Source of the DNA: Mesorhizobium mediterraneum
GTDB lineage: Bacteria; Pseudomonadota; Alphaproteobacteria; Rhizobiales; Rhizobiaceae
DNA: 49,243 nt
Assembly (NCBI RefSeq): GCF_002284565.1
Contig: NZ_NPKI01000047.1
Span: forward strand, 1 to 49,243
Direction: 5' to 3'
Shown: positions 1-7,556 of the stretch, piece after piece
How the letters are laid out: every line of letters starts with the position of its first letter
How positions within the stretch are numbered: the first letter of the stretch is position 1
Translations under genes and position numbers: made by a program
Notes under the pieces: generated by a model
Database searches by the model: none
What the model saw: only the letters and a program-made list of their open reading frames with translations
What the model was told of the DNA's origin: nothing

Positions 1-160
1 CGTGCGCACGGCTCTCCAGGATGCGGCCTCGGTCGCCGGCCTGCTGGTCACCACCGAAGCCATGATCGCGGAGGCTCCGAAGAAGGAGTCGGCTGGCGGC
101 GGCATGCCAGGCGGCATGGGCGGCGGCGGCATGGGCGGCATGGGCGGCATGGATTTCTAA
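1..160 (+). CDS. groEL: GroEL chaperonin, C-terminal end (partial)
   Basis: The gene begins before the window; frame 2 gives the last 52 residues. It reads through the conserved ALQDAASVAGLLVTTEA segment of the equatorial domain and ends in the flexible Gly-Gly-Met repeat tail (GGMGGMGGMDF) that is diagnostic of GroEL. GroEL is the 60-kDa ring chaperonin that refolds cytosolic proteins with GroES and ATP. The copy number in this genome cannot be judged here; rhizobia often carry several groESL operons. A strong intrinsic terminator follows 30 bp after the stop. Confidence 0.97.
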   Translation, partial: VRTALQDAASVAGLLVTTEAMIAEAPKKESAGGGMPGGMGGGGMGGMGGMDF

Positions 161-189
161 TCCAACCCATCAGCCTTCAGATACGGAAA

Positions 190-212
190 GGGCGCCGAAA
201 GGCGCCCTTTTT
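190..212 (+). terminator. Rho-independent terminator of groEL
   Basis: A perfect 7-bp stem GGGCGCC/GGCGCCC closes a GAAA tetraloop and is followed by five T residues. It lies 30 bp after the groEL stop. Confidence 0.93.
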
Positions 213-381
213 CGTTGCTATCGGACGATCATGCTCTGAGGTGACCCGAGAGACGTGTCGGATTGAGGAGCTTGATCACAAGCAAGGGGCGCGCATTCTA
301 CACGGGCGCGGCGGCGCAGAATCGCCGAGCGGTATCGGCAGGGCTCCACGCCGGCTTCGATGCGATGAAGGCCATAAAATA

Positions 382-981
382 TCAGCGTGCGGCTACAGCG
401 ACCTCTTTGGCCGGCAAGGCACCTTCTATCAGCGCGGCGACTTCATCGGCCACCGCCAGCACCGGGGCGCGGTCGCGGGTGGCGCGCGCGATCACCATCA
501 GCCCTTCCAGCGATGATTCGACAAGCAACGCCAGAGCGTGAGCGCGGCGCTCGGGCACCCCTGCCCTGACGAAGGCCGCCTGCAGCAAGCCTACCCATTG
601 CTGGAAAGCCGACCGGCATAATTCGGCCAGCTCCGGCATGTCGGCCGGCGAGTCCAGCACTACAGGCGCGACCGGACAGCCAAGCGTGAACTGGTTGTCC
701 TCCAGCATGCGTGCGACCGCCTGGTAGATGTGGTGGACGGCCACCGCCGGGTCCTGCTCGGCGGCGAGCGCCTCACCCATCCATTGCGTGACCTTTTCGA
801 CGCTGTCGCGCGTCACCTCGATGACCAGTTGGTCCTTGCCGCCCGGAAAATGAAAATAGAGCGATCCTCTTGGCGCACCGGAGGCGCTCAAAATGTCGTT
901 GAGCGAGGTGCCGTGATAGCCGCGCTGCCTCAGCAGCAGCGCCGTCGCCTCGATCATGCGGGTGCGGGTATCGTTCGCCAT
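382..981 (-). CDS. TetR/AcrR family transcriptional regulator
   Basis: This 199-residue protein has an N-terminal TetR helix-turn-helix (about residues 5-55, including the recognition-helix stretch GSLYFHFPGGKDQL) followed by an all-helical ligand domain of the LmrA/YxaF type with a GCPVAPV segment. It is probably a local repressor: it is divergent from an osmC-like gene, and two copies of an AT-rich direct repeat lie in the 113-bp space between them. An AGAGG ribosome site precedes the ATG. The ligand is unknown; members of this subgroup respond to small organic electrophiles or drugs, so a reactive compound handled by the OsmC protein is a reasonable inference. Confidence 0.92.
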   Translation of the reverse strand: MANDTRTRMIEATALLLRQRGYHGTSLNDILSASGAPRGSLYFHFPGGKDQLVIEVTRDSVEKVTQWMGEALAAEQDPAVAVHHIYQAVARMLEDNQFTLGCPVAPVVLDSPADMPELAELCRSAFQQWVGLLQAAFVRAGVPERRAHALALLVESSLEGLMVIARATRDRAPVLAVADEVAALIEGALPAKEVAVAAR

Positions 982-1031
982 GTCAACCTCTGTCAGGAGT
1001 GAGCACTATAGGCCTTGCGCCGAATATGACA

Positions 1032-1067
1032 ATCGGTCTATATATTATGTAGATCGGTCTATATATT
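1032..1067. promoter_or_regulatory. Probable operator pair of the divergent TetR regulator
   Basis: The 15-mer ATCGGTCTATATATT occurs twice (1032-1046 and 1053-1067), 21 bp apart, between the TetR gene and the osmC-like gene. The second copy lies in an imperfect palindrome TAGATCGGTCTA. A 21-bp phase (two helical turns) suits two dimers bound on the same face of the DNA. The repeat is seen directly; its role as operator is inferred from position. Confidence 0.65.
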
Positions 1068-1094
1068 GGATTTCATCGAAGAGGAGAAAAGCGA

Positions 1095-1538
1095 ATGACC
1101 ATCCGTGAAGCAGAAGCCCAATGGCAAGGGTCGTTGAAAGAAGGTTCGGGCCGGCTTCGGCTCGGCAGCGGCGTCTTCGAAGGTGCATATTCCTTCCCGT
1201 CGCGCTTCGAGAACGGTCCCGGCACGAACCCCGAGGAACTGATCGCGGCGGCGCAAGCCGGCTGCTTTTCGATGGCGCTGAGCGCCATAGCCGGCAGCGG
1301 CGGCCATGTCCCCGCACGGATCCACACCGTCGCCAAGGTGCACCTCGGCACGAGCAAGGCGGGACCGACGATCATCCGCATCGATCTTGAAACGGAAGCC
1401 GAAATCCCGGGCCTGGCGCCCGAGGAATTCCAGCGCCTTGCCCAGTCTGCGAAAGCGACATGCCTGGTCTCACGCGCTTTGGCTGGTGTGGCTGACATCA
1501 CGCTCAAGGCCGACTTGGTCACGGCCGCGGAGAAATGA
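1095..1538 (+). CDS. OsmC/Ohr family peroxiredoxin
   Basis: This 147-residue protein has the two reactive cysteines of OsmC/Ohr thiol peroxidases: C57 in AAQAGC and C123 in AKATC. R20 and E48 are plausible partners of the peroxidatic cysteine. The family reduces organic or lipid hydroperoxides in the cytosol using lipoyl or other thiol donors. The central TNPEELIAAAQAGCFSMAL stretch is typical of the OsmC branch rather than strict Ohr. A GAGGAGAAAAGCG ribosome site precedes the ATG. The next gene starts at the stop codon, so both are probably transcribed together and repressed by the divergent TetR protein. Confidence 0.93.
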   Translation: MTIREAEAQWQGSLKEGSGRLRLGSGVFEGAYSFPSRFENGPGTNPEELIAAAQAGCFSMALSAIAGSGGHVPARIHTVAKVHLGTSKAGPTIIRIDLETEAEIPGLAPEEFQRLAQSAKATCLVSRALAGVADITLKADLVTAAEK

Positions 1539-1555
1539 AATCAGGAGATACTGAG

Positions 1556-1942
1556 ATGAAACAGGATAGCATCATGGTTGTCCATCCAGACGACCAATCC
1601 AGACAGACGGCCGAGATCATGCGGCGCTACAACGACATGTTCCAGCTTCATGATCCATCGACACTCCCGGGCCTGGTCGCAGAGGACTGCGTCATCGAAA
1701 ATACCGTGCCGGCGCCGGACGGCGCCCGCCATGCCGGCCGGGAGGCGTGCGTGCGCCTGTGGTCGGCGATAGCCAGCGAACCCGGCACCCGCTTCGACAT
1801 CGAGGAGACCTTCGTCGCCGGTGAGCGGGCGACAATCCGCTGGCGTTACTGGCGTGCCGACGGCAACTCCATCCGTGGCGTCAATCTGATGCGCGTAGCG
1901 GACGGGCTGATCGTCGAGGCGATGGGTTATGTGAAGGGATAG
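1556..1942 (+). CDS. SnoaL-like / NTF2-fold protein
   Basis: This 128-residue protein has the cone-shaped NTF2/SnoaL pattern: an N-terminal helix (IMRRYNDMFQLHD), a VAEDCVIENTVP strand, and C-terminal strands RATIRWRYWRADG and IRGVNLMRVADGLIVEAMGY. The family contains polyketide cyclases, ketosteroid isomerases and many uncharacterised small hydrolases. An upstream in-frame ATG at 1535 overlaps the osmC stop, but the AGGAG at 1543-1547 favours the ATG at 1556. It is co-transcribed with the osmC-like gene. The substrate is unknown; a detoxification role is inferred only from the operon. Confidence 0.82.
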   Translation: MKQDSIMVVHPDDQSRQTAEIMRRYNDMFQLHDPSTLPGLVAEDCVIENTVPAPDGARHAGREACVRLWSAIASEPGTRFDIEETFVAGERATIRWRYWRADGNSIRGVNLMRVADGLIVEAMGYVKG

Positions 1943-1945
1943 GTT

Positions 1946-2130
1946 TGGCGCTGCCCCCTCATTGCCCTGCCGGGCATTTCTCCCCGTATAGTGACGGGGG
2001 AAAAAGCTGCCTTCGCGAAAGATTTCGCCAATCTCAAGCGTTAAAGGAAGGATGCCAGGTTGCGGCCAGCCCCCTTCTCCCCGTCCTAGACGGGGAGAAG
2101 ATGCCGGCAGGCAGATGAGGGGCGGCGCCA
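1946..2130. repeat. Long imperfect inverted repeat between convergent genes
   Basis: A left arm of about 54 bp (1946-1999) is nearly the reverse complement of the right arm (2079-2130). Both arms contain the pattern TGGCGC..GCCCC.TCAT..CCTGCCGG.CAT..TCTCCCCGT. The 80-bp centre has no recognised gene. Elements of this look are frequent intergenic repeats in rhizobial genomes. Here it separates a plus-strand gene from a minus-strand gene and could act as a bidirectional terminator. Confidence 0.7.
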
Positions 2131-2160
2131 GCTTCGACGACTGCCCGCGATCCTTACTGT

Positions 2161-2772
2161 CTACCGGTCCGTCAGCGCCAGTTTTGCGCCGAGCGCGACG
2201 AAGGCGCCGGCGAAGGTGCGGCGCATCCAGGTCAGCACCATCGGCCGCGATACGACATGGCTGCGGATCGAGGCGGCGAAGATGCCGTAGCCGACGAAGA
2301 CGACGAAGGTCAGAAGCATGAAGACGGTGCTGAGCTCCAGCATCTTCGACAGCGCATGCGGTTCGGTGGTGCTGACGAACTGCGGCAGGAAGGCGAAGAA
2401 GAAGATCGACAGCTTCGGGTTGAGGATGTTGATGAGGATGCCCGAGGTGATCACCTTGCCTACCGAGCGCGGCGCGACATCCTGCCCGACGTTCAAGCCG
2501 CCGCTCTCCTTCAACGTGTTCCACGCCATGTAGAGCAGGTAGGCGACGCCCAGATATTTGATCGTCTCGAAGGCGAGTGCGCTGGTGTGCAGCAACGCCG
2601 CCAGCCCGGTGATGGCGGCCGCCATATGCGGAATGATGCCGAGCGTGCAACCAAAAGCAGCGACAATGCTGGCGCGCGCGCCACGCGAAAGCCCGGCGCT
2701 CAGCGTATAAAGAACGCCGGTGCCGGGCGAAGCCACGACAATCAGCGACGTCAACAAGAATTCGATGCTCAC
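2161..2772 (-). CDS. LysE/RhtB family amino-acid exporter
   Basis: This 203-residue inner-membrane protein has about six hydrophobic segments and the family hallmarks: an N-terminal ASPGTGVLYTLSAGLSRGAR loop, KYLGVAYLLYMAWNTLKES, and the ILINILNPKLSIFFFAFLPQFV segment. LysE/RhtB proteins export lysine, arginine, homoserine, threonine or their analogues. The length equals the family norm. It stands alone, convergent with the SnoaL-like gene; the substrate cannot be set from sequence. Confidence 0.93.
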   Translation of the reverse strand: MSIEFLLTSLIVVASPGTGVLYTLSAGLSRGARASIVAAFGCTLGIIPHMAAAITGLAALLHTSALAFETIKYLGVAYLLYMAWNTLKESGGLNVGQDVAPRSVGKVITSGILINILNPKLSIFFFAFLPQFVSTTEPHALSKMLELSTVFMLLTFVVFVGYGIFAASIRSHVVSRPMVLTWMRRTFAGAFVALGAKLALTDR

Positions 2773-3049
2773 GGCTGGTCTCCCGGCGTTGTCCTGCCAC
2801 CGGCAACGTAGCCAGCGAAACGCGCGGGCACAAGCCAGCCCGAGGGCCGTTAGGCCTCATTTCGAATTTCGGCTCACGACCCTTCTTTGCCCTTTGTTCG
2901 GAGGACTTCTAAGGCAAGCATTGACCCCTGAAGCGACATTCGCATTGAGGTCAACAGCGAGTCTGATTGACTGGCTGCCGCATCGGCGCATAGTCGTCGA
3001 CTAACGCGATGTCCCCTTTGGGGAACAGTCGTATGAGGGGAGGCAAGCC

Positions 3050-3895
3050 ATGGAAGTCGCAGGTGGCGCTCGTGCCGACGTCCACGTCCCGTATATTCTC
3101 GTCCATTCCGATCGCGAGATCAGGCGTCTCAGCCATCAGGCGGGCATCATTAACCCGATCACGCGAAGAATCTTGCTGTCTGCGGGCATAAGTCCCGGGA
3201 TGCGCGTGCTCGACGTCGGCTGTGGCGCGGGCGACGTTACATTCCTGGTTTCCGAGATGGTAGGCAGCGAAGGTCAGGTCATCGGCGCTGATCGGGCTCC
3301 AGCGGCCCTTGCGGCGGCGGAGGGGCGCGCGGCGACGCATCCGATCCAGAATGTCAGCTTCCGTGAAGGCGATCCCGCGGCACTCTCGTTCGACCGACCG
3401 TTCGACGCCGTGATCGGCCGCTATGTTCTGATGTTTCAAGCCGATCCTGTGGCCATCCTGCGAGGCGTCGCTCGCCATCTCCGGCCTGGAGGGATCATCG
3501 TCTTCCATGAGCCGGATTGGGACGGCTGTCGATCCAGCCCGCCGGCGCCGACCTACGACGACTGCTGTCGATGGATCGTCGAGACGTTCCGGCGCAGCGG
3601 TATCGAGACCAACATGGGTATCAAGCTCGATGCGGCATTCCGCGCGGCTGGATTGACCGCGCCCTCAATGCACTTGGAGGCGGTCGTTGGAGGAACCAAG
3701 AGCGGTTTCGGATGGTCACACCAGACCGCTGAACTCATTGTCACGATGCTGCCGGAAATCCAGAGCCGGGGAGTTGCGACGGCCGCTGAGGTCGATATTG
3801 AAACCTTGGGACAGCGCATGCAGCGCGAAATCGAGGCGGGTAGCGTGATCGTGAGCCGCTCGGAAGTGGGCGCCTGGTCGCGTGCCCCGACCTAG
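3050..3895 (+). CDS. Class I SAM-dependent methyltransferase
   Basis: This 281-residue protein has a Rossmann-type methyltransferase core. Motif I VLDVGCGAGDV is at residues 53-63, an acidic GADRAPAAL loop follows for the ribose of SAM, then FDAVIGRYVLMF (motif II) and the LRPGGIIVFHEPDW motif III. The C-terminal 110 residues probably form a substrate lid. It resembles UbiE/COQ5-like small-molecule methyltransferases, but the substrate is unknown. An AGGGGAGG ribosome site sits 7 bp before the ATG. It is isolated, with no operon partner. Confidence 0.9.
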   Translation: MEVAGGARADVHVPYILVHSDREIRRLSHQAGIINPITRRILLSAGISPGMRVLDVGCGAGDVTFLVSEMVGSEGQVIGADRAPAALAAAEGRAATHPIQNVSFREGDPAALSFDRPFDAVIGRYVLMFQADPVAILRGVARHLRPGGIIVFHEPDWDGCRSSPPAPTYDDCCRWIVETFRRSGIETNMGIKLDAAFRAAGLTAPSMHLEAVVGGTKSGFGWSHQTAELIVTMLPEIQSRGVATAAEVDIETLGQRMQREIEAGSVIVSRSEVGAWSRAPT

Positions 3896-4345
3896 CCATG
3901 ACAAAACTGGAGCGACAGGGTAGCCCGTAACAATCCTTCTCCTGGGTTCTGGGCTGCTGCCTTGCAGGAAGACCAAGGCGAATGTCCCGCTCCTGGCAAC
4001 GTGCTTGTTCTCGCAGATGAACCGAACAGCGACTTCCCACCCATCCCGGGCGCTCCCTCGTCTGATCGCTTCCTCAGGCGAACCATGCACTGCTTGCCCT
4101 GGTATCACCATGATCGGCCTGACCTTCGAACGACCCCTCGCTGCGAAAGAAACCAGTCTGGAACGCTTCTTGACGACGATGCCGTATAAGCTAGAACTTG
4201 TCCTTGCGCCGTGACCACCTCCTCCTGAAGCAGGATAACCGTCATGTGTCACAAATCCTTTGGATCGCAGGAGCTGACAAAAGGCGAGGTCGTGGCGCAT
4301 GCCGTGTCCTTCGCCGCAGCCGTTTTCTCTGCCCGCACGGCTTTC
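3896..4345. other. Gene-poor interval, no supported gene
   Basis: This 450-bp stretch has short open frames on both strands but none with a ribosome site and a recognisable family. A minus-strand frame at about 3890-4200 stays open and could be a decayed gene, but nothing in it is recognised. An in-frame upstream ATG of the next gene lies at 4244. No repeat or convincing promoter was seen. Confidence 0.5.
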
Positions 4346-5668
4346 ATGATCCTTCGCTCAGGCAGAGAAATGCTTGCGGCAGCCCTCGTGCTCGGACTTT
4401 GCGCAACTGCGGCCGCTGACGACGTGCTTTTCGAAAACGTCCGCATCTTCGACGGAAAAGGCGCTGCACTTTCGGCCCCATCCAATGTGCTGGTCGAGGG
4501 CAATGTGATCGCGCGGATCTCGACAAGTCCCATCGCGGCCGAAGACGCGCGGCGCATTGCCGGCAACGGGCGAACGCTAATGCCGGGGCTGATCGATGCG
4601 CATTGGCACGCAATGCTGATTGCGTCCACGCCGGCAGAGGCGATGGGCGACGTCGGCTTCGCCAATCTTGCGGCCGGCGACGAGGCAACGGATACGCTGA
4701 TGCGCGGCTTCACCACCGTTCGCGACGTGGGCGGGCCGGCGTTCGGCCTCAAGCGCGCGATAGATCAAGGCATCATAGCGGGACCACGCATCTATCCGTC
4801 CGGAGCCATGATCACCGTGACCAGCGGGCATGGGGATTTCCGCCAGCTCAGCGATTTGCCTCGGACGATCGGCGGCTTGTTCACTCCCATGGAGAGGAAC
4901 GGCGGCAGCATAGTTGTGGACAGCCCCGACGAGGTGCGTTTGCGTGCCCGCGAGCAGTTCATGCAGGGGGCCGCGCTGCTGAAGTTGACAGCGGGCGGCG
5001 GAGTGTCGTCGCCCCACAGCCCGCTCGACGTCACCACCTTCACCGAGCCCGAACTGCGGGCCGCCGTTGAAATTGCCGAAAATTGGGGCACCTACGTCGC
5101 CGCGCACGCCTTCACCTCGGATGCGATCCGGAAGGCTATCGCGGCTGGCGTTAAGTGCATCGAACACGGCTTCCTCATGGACGAGACAACCGCCAAGCTG
5201 ATCGCCGAAAAGGACATTTGGCTGAGCTTGCAGCCGCTTCCAGAATTGATGAGGACAGGCCTCCGGGAGGGTTCGGTCGAGCGAGCCAAGGCCGATGAAG
5301 TGTGGCCGGGCATTGGCAGGACCTACGAACTCGCCAAGAAATACAAGATCAAGACGGCATGGGGCACCGATGTCCTGTTCTCCCGCGCGTTGGCGAAGCA
5401 GCAGGGGGCAATCCTGGCGTCGCTCGTCCGTTGGTACACGCCTGCCGAAGCGCTCGTCATGGCGACCGGGACAAATGCCGAGCTGCTCGCGCTGTCGGGC
5501 CGTCGCAACCCCTATCCGGGGAAACTCGGCGTGATCGAAGAAGGCGCGCTCGCGGACCTCCTGCTCGTCGAAGGCAATCCGCTGGAGAACCTCGACGTGG
5601 TGGCCGATCCAGCCAACAACTTCAAAATCATCATGAAAGATGGCCTGATCTACAAAAACGCTATCTAG
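4346..5668 (+). CDS. Exported amidohydrolase (imidazolonepropionase/Xaa-Pro dipeptidase-like)
   Basis: This metal-dependent hydrolase belongs to the amidohydrolase superfamily, with the full ligand set in order: HxH (DAHWHAM), a bridging lysine in LLKLTAGGG, histidines in AAHAFT and IEHGF, and the aspartate of AWGTDV. It ends in the usual urease-like beta-sandwich strand GALADLLLVEGNPLENL. These enzymes cleave cyclic amides or dipeptide-like bonds such as organophosphate- or prolyl-linked substrates. Starting at 4346 gives a short basic region followed by MLAAALVLGLCATAAADD, a plausible signal peptide, so the enzyme is probably periplasmic. Alternative starts are 4244 (long odd N-terminus) and 4370. 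No clear ribosome site decides between them. Confidence 0.87.
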   Translation: MILRSGREMLAAALVLGLCATAAADDVLFENVRIFDGKGAALSAPSNVLVEGNVIARISTSPIAAEDARRIAGNGRTLMPGLIDAHWHAMLIASTPAEAMGDVGFANLAAGDEATDTLMRGFTTVRDVGGPAFGLKRAIDQGIIAGPRIYPSGAMITVTSGHGDFRQLSDLPRTIGGLFTPMERNGGSIVVDSPDEVRLRAREQFMQGAALLKLTAGGGVSSPHSPLDVTTFTEPELRAAVEIAENWGTYVAAHAFTSDAIRKAIAAGVKCIEHGFLMDETTAKLIAEKDIWLSLQPLPELMRTGLREGSVERAKADEVWPGIGRTYELAKKYKIKTAWGTDVLFSRALAKQQGAILASLVRWYTPAEALVMATGTNAELLALSGRRNPYPGKLGVIEEGALADLLLVEGNPLENLDVVADPANNFKIIMKDGLIYKNAI

Positions 5669-5676
5669 GCCCGTTA

Positions 5677-6024
5677 CTACAGCGTCGACAGCCCATGCGC
5701 CTTGCGCGCCATCAGGCAATCGTCGCCACCGGGCATGCAGGCGCGGCAGACGTCCGGTCGGACCTCGTAGATGCCACAGGCGGTCGACTTGCCGACCTCG
5801 CCGGAAAGCGCCGAGCAGCGCACGCCGTCGCAGCGCATGCCGGCTTCGTCGGCAGCCACATAGTCTTGCGGGATCCGGTCGAGCTGAGCGTCATCCTCAG
5901 TCGAAAAGCGGGGCCATTCGGCCGAATAGGAACAGCAGGCGCCGCAGCTCTGGCAATCGAAGAGAGGGGCGGCGCTCGCCAGGGCAAGCGGCCCTGACGC
6001 AACGGGATCGGCGTTTCGCGGCAA
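5677..6024 (-). CDS. YkgJ family cysteine-cluster protein
   Basis: This 115-residue protein has the CxxCxxCC-type cluster FDCQSCGACC near its N-terminus, then MRCDGVRCSAL, and a C-terminal CGIYEVRPDVCRAC..GDDC set, the pattern of the YkgJ/UPF0153 family (putative zinc- or iron-sulphur-binding). The biochemical role is not established. It is the last gene of a compact minus-strand operon, 5 bp after the 54-residue gene, and converges on the amidohydrolase gene, leaving only 8 bp between the stops. Confidence 0.9.
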   Translation of the reverse strand: MPRNADPVASGPLALASAAPLFDCQSCGACCSYSAEWPRFSTEDDAQLDRIPQDYVAADEAGMRCDGVRCSALSGEVGKSTACGIYEVRPDVCRACMPGGDDCLMARKAHGLSTL

Positions 6025-6029
6025 GGGCG

Positions 6030-6194
6030 CTATTTCTTCTTCCTGGTCTTGCGCGATGCGACATCCGCCGGCGACTTGAACAGATCGGTCGCGGCCTCGG
6101 CGGTGACGTCGGCTTTCGGCGCGGCGGCCGGCTTGGCCGGCTTGGCGGCAGCGGTTGCTGCCGGCTGATCCTTGGCGGAAAATTTTATGGCCAT
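6030..6194 (-). CDS. Small Ala/Lys-rich hypothetical protein (54 aa)
   Basis: The protein starts MAIKFSAKDQPAATAAAKPA and ends in a very basic SRKTRKKK. The middle is a low-complexity Ala-Pro-Lys stretch followed by a short amphipathic segment AATDLFKSPADVA. I do not recognise a named family; small proteins of this composition bind nucleic acid or ribosomes in several cases, which is inference only. The start is chosen because ACGAGG stands 7 bp before the ATG. It begins 1 bp after the stop of the 135-residue gene and ends 5 bp before the YkgJ gene, so translation is probably coupled. Confidence 0.75.
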   Translation of the reverse strand: MAIKFSAKDQPAATAAAKPAKPAAAPKADVTAEAATDLFKSPADVASRKTRKKK

Positions 6195-6195
6195 A

Positions 6196-6603
6196 TCAAT
6201 CCTCGTCAGAGAAACGCGATGATGGCGCATTCGGGTTGCGAAGGCGGCCGATCAGCGCCGAGACCGCCGTGATGTTCATTTCCTCGGGCGACCAGTTCCT
6301 GGCCTCCTCGATGTGCCGGGGCGCCAGCTCGCGATGCGTGCTGCCGCTATAGGCGGCATCCTGATGGGTGACCCGCTCATGGGTCTTGGCATTTTCGCGG
6401 ACATACTCGATCAGATAGTTCGGGCATTCGGAGCGGCCACGCACGCCGAGCCTGACCTGGGCATCGCCATGGGCGCGCCTGCAGCGCTCGAGCTTTTCGA
6501 GCACGCGGCGGACATATTCGACCGGCTTGTCGAGTTCTCCCACGACATCGGCGATGGTCGAATCGGCGGCGATCGCCTTTTGCGGGACGCGCTTGGTGGC
6601 CAT
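6196..6603 (-). CDS. Conserved hypothetical protein (135 aa)
   Basis: The protein starts MATKRVPQKAIAADST. It has a helical segment VVGELDKPVEYVRRVLEKLERCRR, then VRLGVRGRSECPNYLIEYVRENAKTH and an acidic C-terminus. I recognise no domain. Its ATG overlaps the stop of the preceding 75-residue gene in a TGATG junction, so the two are translationally coupled. The longer frame that continues upstream to 6924 is rejected because it overlaps that gene. The function is unknown; two closely spaced cysteines are absent, so it is not a zinc finger like the last gene of the operon. Confidence 0.78.
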   Translation of the reverse strand: MATKRVPQKAIAADSTIADVVGELDKPVEYVRRVLEKLERCRRAHGDAQVRLGVRGRSECPNYLIEYVRENAKTHERVTHQDAAYSGSTHRELAPRHIEEARNWSPEEMNITAVSALIGRLRNPNAPSSRFSDED

Positions 6604-6830
6604 CAGCGTTTGCCCACGCGCTTCGGCGAGGCGGGGAGCGCGGCGGCCGCAGCCATCTCGTCGGCTTCCTTTTCCAGGCGCAATTCGCGCAGCCGCGCGG
6701 TCTTGGCTTCCCGGGCCTGGCTGACAGCATCCTGTTCGGAAATGATGCGGTTGAGCGACATGGACTGGGTCTGGGTCTTGCTGAAGATGGATTCGGCCTG
6801 GTCGCGGGATTTCTTTGAAGTGGCGGTCAA
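6603..6830 (-). CDS. Small coiled-coil hypothetical protein with TTG start (75 aa)
   Basis: The protein reads TTG-initiated LTATSKKSRDQAESIFSKTQ, then a charged helix with heptad-like spacing (ISEQDAVSQAREAKTARLRE), and ends in a basic PASPKRVGKR tail. It looks like a short alpha-helical, possibly DNA- or RNA-binding protein; no family is recognised. The TTG at 6830 is preferred over an upstream ATG at 6899 because GGGAGA lies 6 bp before it. It is the first gene of a four-gene operon running to the YkgJ gene, joined to the next by a TGATG overlap. Confidence 0.65.
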   Translation of the reverse strand: MTATSKKSRDQAESIFSKTQTQSMSLNRIISEQDAVSQAREAKTARLRELRLEKEADEMAAAAALPASPKRVGKR

Positions 6831-6996
6831 GGTCTTTCTCCCGGTTCGGAGCGTAATGCCGAAAATGGCGAGACCGGTCTTTCGACCAGGACCACGCACA
6901 AAGCAATACGGCAGTCGGATTCAAATTGCTGGAGCACCCTTAACACGTTCAAGCGAACGCGCGGTGCTCTTTTCGAACTTTTGAAGCGCCCCAAAC

Positions 6997-7023
6997 GCAA
7001 AAGGCCAGGCATTGCCTGACCTT
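6997..7023 (-). terminator. Possible terminator downstream of csp
   Basis: Read on the minus strand, AAGGTCAGGC/GCCTGGCCTT forms a hairpin with one mismatch and is followed by TTGCGTTT. It lies 150 nt after the csp stop, and no other minus-strand gene ends nearby. Confidence 0.4.
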
Positions 7024-7100
7024 CCGCTGGAGCGCCGCGCGTCCTTTTGGACGCGCTGACACTTTTTCATCTGCGCATGATCCTTCGGAAACGAAGTCTC
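7024..7100. repeat. Dispersed palindromic intergenic element, copy 1
   Basis: The stretch contains GAGCGCCGCGCGTCCTTTTG, a complementary GGACGCGC and then GCGCATGATCCTTCGG. Related versions occur at 23797-23870, 24001-24070 and 36784-36835. It is an intergenic repeat of the type common in Mesorhizobium. Confidence 0.6.
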
Positions 7101-7172
7101 CGGGGTCACGCTGGAATCCGCCATTCACCGGTGCCGGTACATCCGTGGTCACCGGCGAGGCTGAATTCCGTT

Positions 7173-7382
7173 TTAGGCCGCCTTCAACTGATCGGCGGAC
7201 ATCTTGCCCGACTTGTTGTCGCGGACCATCTCATAGCCGAGCTTCTGGCCCTCGACGATGTCGCGCATTCCGGCGCGCTCTACGGCCGAGATGTGGACAA
7301 AAACGTCGGCGGAGCCGTCGTCAGGTTGAATAAAACCAAAACCCTTGGTGGCGTTGAACCATTTAACTGTGCCTGTGCTCAT
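7173..7382 (-). CDS. Cold-shock domain protein (CspA family)
   Basis: This 69-residue single-domain OB-fold protein carries both RNA-binding motifs, RNP1 (KGFGFIQP) and RNP2 (VFVHI), after the classic TGTVKWFNATKGFGF start. It acts as an RNA chaperone that melts mRNA structure, at low temperature or in stationary phase. The ATG at 7382 is preceded by AAAGGG; upstream in-frame ATGs are not needed. A consensus sigma-70 promoter 150 bp upstream leaves a leader of roughly 140 nt, the arrangement used for post-transcriptional control of csp genes. Confidence 0.96.
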   Translation of the reverse strand: MSTGTVKWFNATKGFGFIQPDDGSADVFVHISAVERAGMRDIVEGQKLGYEMVRDNKSGKMSADQLKAA

Positions 7383-7520
7383 AACGAACCCTTTCCGTGG
7401 CAAATATTCATTCGCCGTCATGCGAATGCACAACAACGTTTGTCTCGATTTTGATGGGGGAAGTTCGTCAAAGGCGCGCCTGAGCACGCGGATAACAAAA
7501 GTCAGTCAAACAAATATCGA
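7383..7520 (-). promoter_or_regulatory. Long 5' leader of the csp mRNA
   Basis: The region between the predicted transcription start (about 7520) and the csp ATG is about 138 nt and has no open frame with a ribosome site. Long structured leaders are typical of cspA-type mRNAs, where they act as temperature-dependent switches. No specific cold-box sequence was verified. Confidence 0.5.
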
Positions 7521-7527
7521 CGAATTT

Positions 7528-7556
7528 CTTATAGACTTCTTTTGACGCCGTGTCAA
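7528..7556 (-). promoter_or_regulatory. Sigma-70 promoter of csp
   Basis: On the minus strand TTGACA (7551-7556) and TATAAG (7528-7533) are separated by exactly 17 bp, an almost perfect housekeeping promoter. It is the best sigma-70 match noticed in the window. Confidence 0.8.

Noticed and set aside
1541..2860. A 439-codon minus-strand frame across the SnoaL-like and LysE genes
   Set aside because: It runs through two convincing genes in other frames and through the inverted repeat.
3716..4300. An open minus-strand frame that could be a decayed gene
   Set aside because: It overlaps the methyltransferase gene, has no ribosome site and no recognised motif.
6921..7124. A 67-codon minus-strand frame beside csp
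   Set aside because: It is made of a dispersed intergenic repeat; its peptide is what that repeat yields when translated.
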